64,000 nt of DNA from Kitasatospora sp. NBC_01266 (lineage in GTDB: Bacteria; Actinomycetota; Actinomycetes; Streptomycetales; Streptomycetaceae), in NCBI RefSeq assembly GCF_036242395.1, contig NZ_CP108458.1:3410001-3474000 (forward strand), given 5' to 3'. The notes beneath the pieces were generated by a model that saw only the letters and a program-made list of their open reading frames with translations, was not told the origin of the DNA and did no database searches. A program made the translations under genes and the position numbers. Within the stretch, counting starts at the first letter, position 1, and each line of letters begins with the position of its first letter. Shown piece after piece: positions 24,315 to 33,537 of the stretch.

Positions 24315-24869
24315 ATGACGCAAGACTGGGCCCGACTGGGCAGCGCGCTGCGCGCCGACCGTCAGGCAGCTGGCGACACGCAGGACAGCGTGGCCGAAGC
24401 GCTCGGGGTGCACCGCAACACGGTGACTGCAATCGAGGCAGGCTCCAGCCGCCGGATCACCAGTACGATCCGCGCCTACGCTCGTGAACTCGGCTGGGAC
24501 GATGGCTCGGTCGAAGCGGTCCTCGCCGGTGGTGAGCCCTGTAGAACGGGCGTAGTTGAGGCCGTACCAGCACCGAGCAGCGCCGCCGAGGATCTCGCCC
24601 AGCGCCTGGCGGCGGTGCTCGTGGCACGCCTCCCCCAGCGCGCCCTCCAGGAGTTGAGCGACGGTCACGTGGTGGACTTCGACGTGGTCGACCTGCGGGA
24701 GGATGGTTCGGCCGCGATCCTCAACCTGGTGGTCGAGCGCGGGGCCGACCTGCCGCCAGCCGAGCAGATTCGTGATGATCTGCGGGAGTGGACGCACGTG
24801 CAGCGGGGCATGAGGCGCGTGGTGCAGGAGCGACAGCAGACACAGGCGATCGATCAAGTGTCTGATTAG
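24315..24869 (+). CDS. Xre-family repressor-like regulator
   Basis: 184 residues from ATG 24315 (GATGGAGGC directly upstream). Residues 8-65 are an Xre HTH (LGSALRADRQAAGDTQDSVAEAL, HRNTVTAIEAG). The rest is helical with LPQRALQELSDGHVVDFDVVDL, typical of regulators of Streptomyces prophages and integrative elements. It is rightward, heading the integrase side, and so is a good candidate for the immunity repressor. Confidence 0.8.
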   Translation: MTQDWARLGSALRADRQAAGDTQDSVAEALGVHRNTVTAIEAGSSRRITSTIRAYARELGWDDGSVEAVLAGGEPCRTGVVEAVPAPSSAAEDLAQRLAAVLVARLPQRALQELSDGHVVDFDVVDLREDGSAAILNLVVERGADLPPAEQIRDDLREWTHVQRGMRRVVQERQQTQAIDQVSD

Positions 24870-24956
24870 CTTCACACAGAGCCGCCAGGCGAATACAGTG
24901 TGATCACCTGCGAGGAGGGTGGCACCGCTCGGCCAGGTGGTAAGGGGGAACCGCGC

Positions 24957-25145
24957 ATGCCGCGGATCCACGTAGAGAGAGTGCCGTCGATTCCGCACGG
25001 TGGCACGGCGCTCCTCGACGTTGCGGACGATGTCAGTTCAGTGGACAGCACGGTGCCCGTTTGGGTCCTGGAGTCCGAGTTCACCGATGACGAGGCACGG
25101 CAGCTGGAGCAAGCGCTCCAGGAAGAAGCCGACCGCGCGGCCTGA
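24957..25145 (+). CDS. Small acidic protein upstream of the integrase
   Basis: 62 residues from ATG 24957 with AAGGGGGA 6 nt upstream. Begins MPRIHVERVPSIPHGG and ends in an acidic helix (DEARQLEQALQEEADRAA). It lies between repressor and integrase in the same direction. No family recognised; it lacks the HTH expected for an excisionase. Confidence 0.6.
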   Translation: MPRIHVERVPSIPHGGTALLDVADDVSSVDSTVPVWVLESEFTDDEARQLEQALQEEADRAA

Positions 25146-25174
25146 GCCGCCAGCGTCAGAACGTAGATCAACAC

Positions 25175-25224
25175 CACACGGCCCGGCAGGCCGGCGCCGG
25201 GGGGCGCCCCTGCCGGGCCGTGTG
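25175..25224 (+). terminator. Strong intrinsic terminator upstream of integrase
   Basis: CACACGGCCCGGCAGG (25175-25190) pairs perfectly with 25209-25224 (18-nt loop), followed by TTCTTCTTCG. It ends the repressor/small-gene transcript 24 nt before the integrase start, so the integrase needs antitermination, read-through or its own promoter. Confidence 0.8.
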
Positions 25225-25248
25225 TTCTTCTTCGCCAAGGGGTGGCAC

Positions 25249-26517
25249 ATGGCCCACGCGTACAAGCGCGGGAAGTTCTGGCACGTCCGCTACAAGAAGC
25301 CTGACGGCAAGTGGGGCTCGGCATCCCGCGACGCGGATGGGACCCGCTTCGCCACCGAGCGCCTGGCCGAGAAGTACGGTCACGCCCTGGAGACGGACGT
25401 CGATCGGAAGGTCTTCATCAACCCGGTCGACGGCAAGGTGACGGTGAAGGCCTGGGCGGAGACCTGGCTCGACTCGATCGAGGTCGGCCCACTCAGTGAA
25501 CGGGACTACCGCAGTCGACTGCGGGCGGCGATCATCCCGTACTGGGGCCACCTGGAGGTCGCCCAGATCACCACCGTGGCCTACAACACGTGGGTCAAGG
25601 GCATGCGCACAGCCGGCCGGTCGGCCAACTCAATCCGGGGCATCACCTCGGTCTTCCGGACGATGCTGGACGACGCGGTCCTGTCGAAGGTGATCGGCTC
25701 GAACCCTGTGCCACCGAAGAAGGCGGCGAAGCGCGGGAAGTTCAAGGGGAAGCCGAAGGAGGACGACGTCGTCATCGCGACGCCGCGCCAGGTGCTCCTC
25801 GCAGCCCGGAACGGACTGGCCCTTCGCGGACTCAGCCTCTACGCCCTGGTGCTCACCGTCTCGTACGCGCAGATGCGGATCGGCGAGGTCGCCGGCCTGC
25901 GCCGCGAGAACCTGCAACTAGTCGATGCGGGCGAGGGTGCGCGGATCGTCCTGGCCAAGCAGAGCCAGTACGTCGACGGCAAGCCCACACTGCTGGACCC
26001 GAAGTACGACAGCGATCGCGGCCTGATCATCCCGCCCTTCCTGGCCGAGATCCTGGCCCAGCTGCTCGCCTCTCACACGTCCGAGTGGGTCTTCACCGCG
26101 CCGAAGGGCGGGCGCCTGCTCATCGGCGGCGACTTCTACGCGGACACCTGGCGCCCGATGATCGACGGCCGCGCCCCGATCCCCAGCAGCCGCGGCCACA
26201 AGGCCCGGCCGGCCATACGGCCGGTGGCCGGGATTCAGGGGATGGTGCCGCACGGCTGTCGGCACTCGGGCAAGGTCTGGATGGACGAGGCCGGCGACAT
26301 ACCGCGCGTGGCCGTGGAGGAGCGCATGGGCCACACCCTTCCCGGCGTCGAGGGGACCTACTCGCACACCACGCTCGCCATGGAGAGACGGATCGCTGAC
26401 CGCTTCCAGGCGCTGTGGGAGGAGTCCCAGCGGGTCGTGGTCGATCGCCGTGAGTTCGGCCCGATCCCGCCCCCGCGCGACGCTTCCGAGGGCATCGCGC
26501 AGAAATCCCGCAGTTGA
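25249..26517 (+). CDS. Phage integrase (tyrosine recombinase)
   Basis: 422 residues from ATG 25249 (AAGGGGTG upstream). N-terminal arm-binding region begins MAHAYKRGKFWHVRY; a core-binding domain spans about 60-150. Catalytic set: Arg210 (YAQMRIGEVAGL), His335 and Arg338 in PHGCRHS, His362 (RMGHT), Tyr371 (TYSHTT). It inserts the phage DNA at a host att site and, with an excision factor, removes it. It is the outermost prophage gene on the right. No serine-integrase features. Confidence 0.95.
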   Translation: MAHAYKRGKFWHVRYKKPDGKWGSASRDADGTRFATERLAEKYGHALETDVDRKVFINPVDGKVTVKAWAETWLDSIEVGPLSERDYRSRLRAAIIPYWGHLEVAQITTVAYNTWVKGMRTAGRSANSIRGITSVFRTMLDDAVLSKVIGSNPVPPKKAAKRGKFKGKPKEDDVVIATPRQVLLAARNGLALRGLSLYALVLTVSYAQMRIGEVAGLRRENLQLVDAGEGARIVLAKQSQYVDGKPTLLDPKYDSDRGLIIPPFLAEILAQLLASHTSEWVFTAPKGGRLLIGGDFYADTWRPMIDGRAPIPSSRGHKARPAIRPVAGIQGMVPHGCRHSGKVWMDEAGDIPRVAVEERMGHTLPGVEGTYSHTTLAMERRIADRFQALWEESQRVVVDRREFGPIPPPRDASEGIAQKSRS

Positions 26518-26548
26518 TCTTGGATGTCCGTTTTGGGGGAAACCAAGA

Positions 26549-26579
26549 GACCCCCTCTCGATCTCGTCGAGAGGGGGTC
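26549..26579. terminator. Bidirectional terminator at the prophage-host junction
   Basis: GACCCCCTCTCGA (26549-26561) pairs perfectly with 26567-26579 (TCTCG loop), followed by CTTATTTGCC. It separates the converging integrase and acyl-CoA dehydrogenase genes. The 3' side may belong to the host terminator, so the attachment core should be close. Confidence 0.8.
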
Positions 26580-26606
26580 CCTTATTTGCCTTGACGTGGG
26601 AGTATG

Positions 26607-27770
26607 TCAGCCAGTGGGCAGGTTGCGGGCCATGACGATCCGCTGGACCTGGTTGGTTCCTTCGTAGATCTGGGTGATCTTGGCGTCGCGCATCATCCGC
26701 TCCACCGGGTAGTCACGGGTGTAGCCGTAGCCGCCGAGCAGCTGGACGGCGTCGGTGGTGACCTCCATCGCGACATCCGAGGCGAAGCACTTGGCGGCCG
26801 CGCCGAAGAAGGTCAGGTCGGCGTCGACACGCTGCGACTTGGCGGCGGCGGAGTAGGTGAGCTGGCGGGCCGCCTCCAGCTTCATCGCCATGTCGGCGAG
26901 CATGAACTGGACGCCCTGGAAGTCGCCGATCGGCTTGCCGAACTGCTTGCGCTCCTTGACGTAGCCGGCGGCGTAGTCGAGCGCGCCCTGGGCGATGCCC
27001 AGCGCCTGGGCGGCGATGGTGATCCGGGTGTGGTCCAGGGTCTTCATCGCGGTGGCGAAGCCGGTGCCCTCGGCGCCGATCATGCGGTCGGCCGGGATCC
27101 GGACGTTGTCCAGGTAGACCTCGCGGGTCGGCGAGCCCTTGATGCCCAGCTTCTTCTCCGGCGCGCCGAACGAGACGCCCTCGTCGCCCTTCTCCACCAC
27201 GAAGGCGGAGATGCCCTTGGAGCGCTTCTCGGGGTCGGTGACCGCCATCACGGTGTAGAACTCGGAGACGCCGGCGTTGGTGATCCACCGCTTGACGCCG
27301 TTGAGCACCCAGAAGTCGCCGTCGCGCACCGCGCGGGTCTTCATGCCCGCCGCGTCCGAACCGGCGTCCGGCTCGGAGAGGCAGTAGGAGAACATGCCCT
27401 CGCCGCGGGCCAGCGCGCCCAGGTACTTCTGCTTCAGCTCCTCGGAGCCGGACAGCTGCACCGGCAGCGAGCCGAGCTTGTTGACCGCCGGGATCAGCGA
27501 GGAGGAGGCGCAGACCCGGGCGACCTCCTCGATCACGATGACGGTGGCCAGCGCGTCCGCGCCGGCGCCGCCGTACTCCTCGGGGACGTGCACCGCGTGC
27601 AGCTCGTTGGCCTCCAGCGCGTCCCGGGCCTCCTGCGGGAAGCGGCCGTGCTCGTCCACGTCCGCCGCGAACGGGGCGATCTTGGCCTCGGCGAGCGCGC
27701 GGACCGTCTCGCGGAGCATCTCGTGCTCCTCCGAGATCCGGAAGAGGTCGAAATCGGCGTTGCCAGCCAT
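26607..27770 (-). CDS. Acyl-CoA dehydrogenase
   Basis: 387 residues, the usual length. FAD-dependent alpha,beta-dehydrogenation of acyl-CoA in fatty- or branched-chain acid catabolism, electrons passing to ETF. The motif IYEGTNQVQRIVMARNLP holds the catalytic Glu370; other markers are YCLSEPDAGSDA, and LNGVKRWITNA. ATG 27770 follows GAGGGGC. Divergent from the UDP-glucose dehydrogenase gene. Its 3' end borders the prophage, but the reading frame looks complete, so integration did not visibly truncate it. Confidence 0.92.
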   Translation of the reverse strand: MAGNADFDLFRISEEHEMLRETVRALAEAKIAPFAADVDEHGRFPQEARDALEANELHAVHVPEEYGGAGADALATVIVIEEVARVCASSSLIPAVNKLGSLPVQLSGSEELKQKYLGALARGEGMFSYCLSEPDAGSDAAGMKTRAVRDGDFWVLNGVKRWITNAGVSEFYTVMAVTDPEKRSKGISAFVVEKGDEGVSFGAPEKKLGIKGSPTREVYLDNVRIPADRMIGAEGTGFATAMKTLDHTRITIAAQALGIAQGALDYAAGYVKERKQFGKPIGDFQGVQFMLADMAMKLEAARQLTYSAAAKSQRVDADLTFFGAAAKCFASDVAMEVTTDAVQLLGGYGYTRDYPVERMMRDAKITQIYEGTNQVQRIVMARNLPTG

Positions 27771-27795
27771 GGTCTGCTGCCCCTCTGCGAAACGA

Positions 27796-27811
27796 CGTTA
27801 ATTACCGTTAA
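27796..27811. promoter_or_regulatory. Repeated CGTTA half sites upstream of acyl-CoA dehydrogenase
   Basis: CGTTAATTACCGTTAA contains two direct CGTTA units 10 bp apart in an AT-rich patch 26-41 nt before the dehydrogenase start. It is a plausible operator of a fatty-acid-responsive repressor, but no regulator is encoded nearby. Confidence 0.4.
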
Positions 27812-28018
27812 GTAGTTACACATTCTAGGCCCGGGGGCCGCGATGAACAGACGTGACGTCGGTGACATGCCGATCGACGGATACCATCGGTGGCTGCACC
27901 TCGGTCCTGGTCCGGAGCACCGGTTCGAAGCCCTGACCCGTGGTCCTGGTTCGAAGTCCTTGTCCGATCCTGCTCTGCATGCCGGTCATACCCCGGCAGC
28001 CCGCGAAGGGGAAGCCCT

Positions 28019-29359
28019 GTGGCTCTGCGTATCTCGGTCATCGGCACCGGCTATCTCGGCGCCACCCACGCGGCCGCTCTCGCCGAGCTGGGCTTCGAGG
28101 TGCTCGGGCTGGACATCGACCAGGACAAGCTGGTCGCGCTGGCCGCCGGCCAGGTGCCGATGTACGAGCCGGGCCTGTCCGAGCTGCTGGTCAAGCACGT
28201 GGCCGGCCACCCCGGCTCGACCGGGCGGCTGCGCTTCACCTCCTCCCCCGAGGAGGTCGGCGAGTTCGCCGACGTCCACTTCATCTGCGTGAACACCCCG
28301 CAGAAGAAGGGCGAGTTCGCCGCCGACATGTCCTACGTCGACCTCGCGGTCGAGCAGCTCGCCCCGCACCTGACCCGCCCGGTCCTGGTGGTCGGCAAGT
28401 CCACCGTCCCGGTGGGCAGCGCCGGCCGGCTGGCCGAGCGGCTGACCGCGCTGGCGCCGGCCGGCGAGGGCGTCGAGCTGGCCTGGAACCCGGAGTTCCT
28501 GCGCGAGGGCTACGCGGTCGGTGACACCCTGCACCCCGACCGGATCGTGATCGGCGTGCGCGAGGGCGGCCGGGCCGAGGAACTGCTGCGCGAGGTGTAC
28601 GCGACCCCGCTGGGCGAGGGCGTGCCGCTGGTGGTCACCGACTACCAGACCGCCGAGCTGGTGAAGGCCGCCGCCAACTCCTTCCTGGCCACCAAGATCT
28701 CCTTCATCAACGCGATGGCCGAGGTCTGCGAGAGCGCCGGTGCCGACGTGACGCAGCTGGCCAAGGCCCTCTCCTACGACGACCGGATCGGCGGTCGCTT
28801 CCTCAACGCCGGCCTCGGCTTCGGCGGCGGCTGCCTGCCCAAGGACATCCGCGCCTTCATGGCCCGGGCCGGCGAGCTGGGCGCCGACCAGGCGCTGACC
28901 TTCCTGCGCGAGGTCGACTCGATCAACATGCGGCGCCGCTCCCGGATGGTGGAGCTGGCCCGCGAGCAGTGCGGCGGCGGTTTCCTGGACCGCCGGGTGG
29001 CCGTGCTCGGCGCCTCCTTCAAGCCCGACTCGGACGACATCCGCGACTCGCCCGCGCTCAACGTGGCCGCCCAGATCCAGCTGCAGGGCGCCCAGGTCAC
29101 CGTCTACGACCCCAAGGCGATGGACAACGCCCGCAAGATGTTCCCCTCCCTCTCCTACGCCGACTCGCCCAGCGAGGCCGCCGTCGGCGCCCATGTGGTG
29201 CTGCACCTGACGGAGTGGCAGGAGTTCCGCGAGCTGGACCCGGTGGCGCTCGGCGAACTGGTCGCCGAGCGGCGCGTGCTGGACGGCCGCAACGTGCTGG
29301 ACGGCGCGCGCTGGCGCGCGGCGGGCTGGACGTACCGGGCGATGGGGCGGCCGAGCTAG
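28019..29359 (+). CDS. UDP-glucose 6-dehydrogenase
   Basis: 446 residues from GTG 28019 (GAAGGGGA upstream). NAD-binding GTGYLG at the N-terminus (residues 9-14), the catalytic loop GFGGGCLPKD with nucleophile Cys272, and the C-terminal UDP-binding domain (LGASFKPDSDDIRDSPAL). Oxidises UDP-glucose to UDP-glucuronate for polysaccharide or sugar-nucleotide synthesis. GDP-mannose dehydrogenase is the less likely alternative. Confidence 0.88.
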   Translation: MALRISVIGTGYLGATHAAALAELGFEVLGLDIDQDKLVALAAGQVPMYEPGLSELLVKHVAGHPGSTGRLRFTSSPEEVGEFADVHFICVNTPQKKGEFAADMSYVDLAVEQLAPHLTRPVLVVGKSTVPVGSAGRLAERLTALAPAGEGVELAWNPEFLREGYAVGDTLHPDRIVIGVREGGRAEELLREVYATPLGEGVPLVVTDYQTAELVKAAANSFLATKISFINAMAEVCESAGADVTQLAKALSYDDRIGGRFLNAGLGFGGGCLPKDIRAFMARAGELGADQALTFLREVDSINMRRRSRMVELAREQCGGGFLDRRVAVLGASFKPDSDDIRDSPALNVAAQIQLQGAQVTVYDPKAMDNARKMFPSLSYADSPSEAAVGAHVVLHLTEWQEFRELDPVALGELVAERRVLDGRNVLDGARWRAAGWTYRAMGRPS

Positions 29360-29411
29360 TGCCGCGCGCGGCCGCAGGAATCGCGCGGCCGGGTGCGATG
29401 TTGCACCCGGC

Positions 29412-29822
29412 ATGACCGACTTCCGCGACCCGGCCACCGTCCGCGAGATCCTCACCGGCACCGGGGACACCTGGGCCGTGGTGGGTCTGTCCACCAACAC
29501 CCGCCGGGCCGCCTACGGGGTGGCCCAGGTGCTGCAGCGCTACGGCAAGCGGATCGTGCCGGTGCACCCCAAGGCCGAGACGGTGCTCGGCGAGCAGGGG
29601 TACGCCGCGCTGGCCGACATCCCCTTCGAGGTCGACGTGGTCGACGTCTTCGTGAACAGCGCGCTGGCCGGCAAGGTGGCCGACCAGGCGGTGGCCAAGG
29701 GGGCCGAGGCGGTCTGGTTCCAGCTGGACGTGATCGACGAGGCCGCCTACCAGCGGACCACGGCCGCCGGGCTGCGGATGGTGATGGACCGCTGCCCGGC
29801 GATCGAGATCCCGCGGCTGTAG
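29412..29822 (+). CDS. CoA-binding Rossmann protein (YccU family)
   Basis: 136 residues. WAVVGLSTNTRRAAYGVAQVLQ and IPVHPKAETVLGEQGY give the short CoA-binding Rossmann fold of the YccU/COG1832 group; ends MDRCPAIEIPRL, a family hallmark. ATG 29412 directly abuts a 9-bp hairpin (29388-29396 with 29403-29411), and no SD is available, so initiation may be leaderless or controlled by the hairpin. Physiological role is not known. Confidence 0.85.
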   Translation: MTDFRDPATVREILTGTGDTWAVVGLSTNTRRAAYGVAQVLQRYGKRIVPVHPKAETVLGEQGYAALADIPFEVDVVDVFVNSALAGKVADQAVAKGAEAVWFQLDVIDEAAYQRTTAAGLRMVMDRCPAIEIPRL

Positions 29823-29837
29823 CACTCCGGGCCGCGG

Positions 29838-31037
29838 TCAGCCGTCCAGCTGCTCCAGGGTGGCGATCGAGGGCTTGCGATCGCCGCCCAGCTCGCGGGC
29901 CACGTCCTCGGCGGCGCGCAGCACCCGCACCGCGTTGCCCCAGGTGAGCTTGCCGAGATCGGCCTCGGACCAGCGGCGGTCGAGGAGTTCGGCGACCAGG
30001 TTGGGGTAGCCGGAGACGTCGTCCAGGCCCGCCGGGGTGAACGCGGTGCCGTCGAAGTCACCGCCGATGCCCAGGTGGTCGATGCCGGCCACCTCGCGCA
30101 TGTGGTCCAGGTGGTCGGCGACGGTGGCCGTGGTGGCGACCGGGCGCGGGGTGCCGGCCTCGAAGGCGTGCAGCACCCTCATCGCGTCGGGCGTGTGCGC
30201 CAGGGGGTGGAAGCCCGCCGCCTCCAGGGCCTGGGCGGCCTGGGCGTTCCAGCCGAGCGCCTCGGCCGAGATGAAGTGCGGCACGAAGGTGGCCATCGCC
30301 ACGCCGCCGTTGCCGGGCAGCTGGGCGAGCACGTCGTCGGGGATGTTGCGCGGGTGGTCGTGCACCGCGCGCGAGGAGGAGTGCGAGAAGATCACCGGCG
30401 CCTCGGTGACCCGCAGCGCGTGGCGCATGGTGTCGGGCGAGGTGTGCGAGAGGTCGACCAGCATGCCCAGCCGGTTCATCTCCCGGACCACCTCCTCGCC
30501 GAAGCGGGTGAGGCCGTGGGCGGCCGGCTCGTCGGTGGCGGAGTCGGCCCACGGGACGTTGTCGTTGTGCGTGAGCGTCATGTACCGCACGCCCAGCTGG
30601 TGCAGCGTGCGCAGGGTGGCCAGCGAGCAGTTGATGCTGTGCCCGCCCTCGGCGCCCATCAGCGAGGCGATCCTGCCCTCGGCCCGGGCGGCCTCCATGT
30701 CGTCGGCCGTCAGGGCCAGCCGCAGCCGGTCCGGGAAGCGGGCGACCAGCGCGCGCACGAAGTCGATCTGCTCCAGCGTGGCGCTGACCGCGGCGTCCCC
30801 GGCCAGCTTGGCGCTGACGTAGACGGACCAGAACTGCGCGCCGACCCCGCCGGCCCGCAGCCGGTCGAGGTCGGTGTGCAGTCGGCCGCGCTGGTCGGCG
30901 GCCAGATCGATGGCGTCCAGGTCGTAGCCGACCTGGCTGCGCATCGCCCACGGCAGATCGTTGTGGCCGTCCACCACGGGGGCGGCGGCGAGCAGGGTAC
31001 GGGCCCGTTCCAGCTGATCAGGGGTCATGGACCCCAT
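29838..31037 (-). CDS. Membrane dipeptidase-type hydrolase (M19)
   Basis: 399 residues. Zinc ligands of the renal dipeptidase family: VDGHNDLPW (His, Asp), [10 protein letters not shown] (Glu), [10 protein letters not shown] and [10 protein letters not shown] (His). Length and spacing are normal. It lacks a signal peptide, so it is cytoplasmic despite the family name, and hydrolyses dipeptides. MGSM gives two starts (31037 or 31028) with no clear SD. The stop converges with the CoA-binding gene 15 nt away. Confidence 0.9.
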   Translation of the reverse strand: MGSMTPDQLERARTLLAAAPVVDGHNDLPWAMRSQVGYDLDAIDLAADQRGRLHTDLDRLRAGGVGAQFWSVYVSAKLAGDAAVSATLEQIDFVRALVARFPDRLRLALTADDMEAARAEGRIASLMGAEGGHSINCSLATLRTLHQLGVRYMTLTHNDNVPWADSATDEPAAHGLTRFGEEVVREMNRLGMLVDLSHTSPDTMRHALRVTEAPVIFSHSSSRAVHDHPRNIPDDVLAQLPGNGGVAMATFVPHFISAEALGWNAQAAQALEAAGFHPLAHTPDAMRVLHAFEAGTPRPVATTATVADHLDHMREVAGIDHLGIGGDFDGTAFTPAGLDDVSGYPNLVAELLDRRWSEADLGKLTWGNAVRVLRAAEDVARELGGDRKPSIATLEQLDG

Positions 31038-31042
31038 CCTGC

Positions 31043-31576
31043 CTACCGGCTGAAGCCGAAGGAAGCGGAACCCGCCACCTTGGCGCGCAGCTTCTTGCCC
31101 TTCTCGGTGGCCTGGTGGTTCAGCTCGGCCTGGAACTCGGTCATCTTCTCGGTGAGCTCCGGGTCGAAGGCGGCGATCATGCGGACCGCCAGCAGGCCCG
31201 CGTTGCGCGCGCCGGCCACCGAGACGGTGGCCACCGGCACGCCGGCCGGCATCTGCACGATGGAGAGCAGGCTGTCCATGCCGTCCAGGTAGCGCAGCGG
31301 GACCGGGACGCCGATCACCGGCAGCGGGGTCACCGAGGCCAGCATGCCGGGCAGGTGGGCCGCGCCGCCGGCGCCGGCGATGATCGCCTTCAGGCCGCGC
31401 TGGTGGGCCTGCTCGCCGTAGCCGATCATCTCGCGCGGCATCCGGTGCGCGGAGAGCACGTTGACCTCGTACGGCACCTCGAACTCGTCGAGCGCCTGGG
31501 CGGCGGCCTCCATCACGGACCAGTCGGAGTCGGAGCCCATGGCGATGCCGACGAGCGGCGTGGCGCTGTTCGTCAT
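31043..31576 (-). CDS. purE: N5-carboxyaminoimidazole ribonucleotide mutase
   Basis: 177 residues. Class I Pur[11 protein letters not shown] near the start, SAHRMPREM with the catalytic His, [12 protein letters not shown] and [10 protein letters not shown]. Converts N5-CAIR from PurK to CAIR in purine synthesis. ATG 31576 overlaps the PurK stop (ATGA), so the pair is translationally coupled. Confidence 0.95.
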   Translation of the reverse strand: MTNSATPLVGIAMGSDSDWSVMEAAAQALDEFEVPYEVNVLSAHRMPREMIGYGEQAHQRGLKAIIAGAGGAAHLPGMLASVTPLPVIGVPVPLRYLDGMDSLLSIVQMPAGVPVATVSVAGARNAGLLAVRMIAAFDPELTEKMTEFQAELNHQATEKGKKLRAKVAGSASFGFSR

Positions 31577-32730
31577 TCGGTGATCGTGCCTCTCAGGTAG
31601 GCGGCCGCGTGGCGGGCGCGCTCGCGCACGTCTTCGAGGTCGTCCCCGAAGACGGTGACGTGGCCGACCTTGCGGCCGGGCTTCACGTCCTTGCCGTACA
31701 TGTGGATCCGCAGCCCGGGGTCGCGGGCCATGCAGTGCAGGAAGGCGTGGTACATGTCCGGGTAGTCGCCGCCGAGCACGTTGACCATCACGGTCCACGG
31801 GGCACGCGGGCGCGGGTCGCCGAGCGGCAGGTCGAGGACGGCCCGCAGGTGGTTCTCGAACTGCGAGGTGACCGCGCCGTCGATCGACCAGTGGCCGGAG
31901 TTGTGCGGGCGCATGGCCAGCTCGTTGACCAGGATCCGGCCGTCGCGGGTCTGGAACAGCTCGACGGCCAGGTGGCCCACGATGTCCAGCTCGCCGGCGA
32001 TCCGCAGCGCGAGTTCCTGGGCCTGCCCGGCCAGCGCCGGGTCCAGGTCGGGGGCCGGTGCGGTGACCTCGGCGCAGACGCCGTTCTCCTGAAGGCTCTC
32101 CACCACCGGGTAGGCGACCGCCTGGCCGCTGGGCGAGCGGACCACGTTCGCGGCCAGCTCGCGCAGGTAGTCGACCTTCTCCTCGGCCAGCACCCCGACG
32201 CCGGCCAGGAACGGCGCCCGCGCCTGCTCCTCGTTGTCGACGACCCAGACGCCCTTGCCGTCGTAGCCGCCGCGCACCGTCTTCAGCACCACCGGGTAGC
32301 CGTCGCCCTCGTTCGCGAAGGCGGTGACGTCGGCGGGGTCGGCGACCAGGCGGTGGCGCGGGCAGGGCGCGCCGATCGAGTCCAGCTTGGCCCGCATCAC
32401 GCCCTTGTCCTGCGCGTTCACCAGCGCTTCGGGCCCGGGCCGCACGGCGACGCCGTCGGCCAGCAGGGCGCGCAGGTGCTCGGTGGGGACGTGCTCGTGG
32501 TCGAAGGTGACCACGTCGCAGTCGGCGGCGAAGCGGCGCAGGGTCTCCAGGTCCCGGTAGTCGCCGAGCACGGTGTCGGCCACCACCTGGGAGGCGGAGT
32601 CCTGCGGGGTGTCGGCGAGGAGCTTGAAGCGAATGCCGAGCGGGATGCCCGCCTGGTGCGCCATGCGGGCCAGCTGTCCGCCGCCTACCATGCCCACCGT
32701 TGGAAATTTAATGCTGCCCGGGAAAGTCAC
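31573..32730 (-). CDS. purK: 5-(carboxyamino)imidazole ribonucleotide synthase
   Basis: 385 residues. ATP-grasp enzyme: [11 protein letters not shown] at the start, [15 protein letters not shown], and [24 protein letters not shown]. Carboxylates AIR with bicarbonate and ATP. GTG 32730 has no SD; TATCCT lies 6 nt upstream, so the message is likely leaderless. Operon with purE. Confidence 0.93.
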   Translation of the reverse strand: MTFPGSIKFPTVGMVGGGQLARMAHQAGIPLGIRFKLLADTPQDSASQVVADTVLGDYRDLETLRRFAADCDVVTFDHEHVPTEHLRALLADGVAVRPGPEALVNAQDKGVMRAKLDSIGAPCPRHRLVADPADVTAFANEGDGYPVVLKTVRGGYDGKGVWVVDNEEQARAPFLAGVGVLAEEKVDYLRELAANVVRSPSGQAVAYPVVESLQENGVCAEVTAPAPDLDPALAGQAQELALRIAGELDIVGHLAVELFQTRDGRILVNELAMRPHNSGHWSIDGAVTSQFENHLRAVLDLPLGDPRPRAPWTVMVNVLGGDYPDMYHAFLHCMARDPGLRIHMYGKDVKPGRKVGHVTVFGDDLEDVRERARHAAAYLRGTITE

Positions 32731-32736
32731 CCTGCC

Positions 32737-32742
32737 AGGATA
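32737..32742 (-). promoter_or_regulatory. -10 box of purK (leaderless)
   Basis: TATCCT on the minus strand ends 6 nt before GTG 32730; no SD is present. No convincing -35 is seen at 17 nt. Confidence 0.5.
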
Positions 32743-32938
32743 TCCGGGCAGCTCCAGCGGGGTGCACGCCCGGCCGCCGCCGGGGTGGGCGGTGGGCCGC
32801 GCCGGGCTCGCGCCGGGGAGGGTGTGCGGGAGCCGGTAGCCTGGATGGCCGGACCCGAACGGGGCACTGATCCGATCATGTGCCCTCGCCCGCAGGCCAC
32901 TTCCGGCTTTCGGTGAGCAGCACACAGGAGACCTCCGG

Positions 32939-33484
32939 ATGACCAAGCACAGTGTGCACCGACGCCCCTCCCTGACCCAGCGGTTGCGTGGCGCCTCCGG
33001 CGAGGTGCTGAAGTTCGCGGTCGTCGGTGTGATCGGCATCGTGGTGAACTTCGGCGTCTCCAACGCCATGATCCACGCCACCCACTGGGCGCCGGTGCGC
33101 TGCTCGGTGATCGGCACCGCGGTGGCGATCCTGGTCAACTACGTGGGCTACCGGTACTGGGTGTACGGGGAGAGTGACGCGGCCTCGCGCCGTCGGGAGA
33201 TCACGCTCTTCCTGGTGTTCAGCGGGATCGGCCTGCTGATCGAGAACGGCACGGTCTGGTTCACCACCTACTCCCTGGGGATGACCGGCACGCTGGCCCT
33301 GAACGCCTCGAAGATGGCGGGCACCGGCGTGGCCACGCTCTTCCGCTTCTTCTCCTACCGGACCTGGGTCTTCAAGGCGATGCCGGAGCTGGCCGAGCAC
33401 GAGCAGCAGCCGGGCCAGCCGGTGGTGGTGGCGCAGGCCGAGCGGATCCTGGCGGCCGAGGAGAGCAACCAGTACGCGAAGTAA
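32939..33484 (+). CDS. GtrA-like membrane protein
   Basis: 181 residues. Four hydrophobic segments starting LKFAVVGVIGIVVNFGVSN (residues 24-42) and the box FRFFSYRTWVF near residue 135, typical of the GtrA family, whose members help move or position undecaprenyl-linked sugars in cell-wall glycan synthesis. AGGAGA lies 7 nt before ATG 32939. Divergent from purK. Confidence 0.85.
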   Translation: MTKHSVHRRPSLTQRLRGASGEVLKFAVVGVIGIVVNFGVSNAMIHATHWAPVRCSVIGTAVAILVNYVGYRYWVYGESDAASRRREITLFLVFSGIGLLIENGTVWFTTYSLGMTGTLALNASKMAGTGVATLFRFFSYRTWVFKAMPELAEHEQQPGQPVVVAQAERILAAEESNQYAK

Positions 33485-33537
33485 CGGCAGTACGACACAG
33501 CGGCAGCGCACCGGGCGGCAGCGGGACCGGCTCGTAG

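Larger units (their letters stand above)
1..26548. mobile_element. HK97-type siphophage prophage (right part, left end outside window)
   Basis: An uninterrupted block of phage genes: minor tail and tape measure proteins at the left edge, head genes to 15.8 kb, replication genes to 23.5 kb, and a divergent repressor pair plus tyrosine integrase ending at 26517. Nothing in the virion cassette is visibly broken, so this part of the prophage looks intact. No lysis genes are seen, so they and the left attachment site should lie beyond base 1. The right boundary is placed just before the bidirectional terminator at 26549 and is approximate, because attL is not available to define the core. Confidence 0.9.

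Noticed and set aside
24957..25145. Excisionase gene next to the integrase
   Set aside because: The 62-residue product is acidic and lacks a winged HTH; the excisionase-like domain is in the regulator at 23634-24101.
26518..26606. tRNA gene as attachment site beside the integrase
   Set aside because: Sequence holds a terminator hairpin but no cloverleaf, anticodon arm or T-loop motif.
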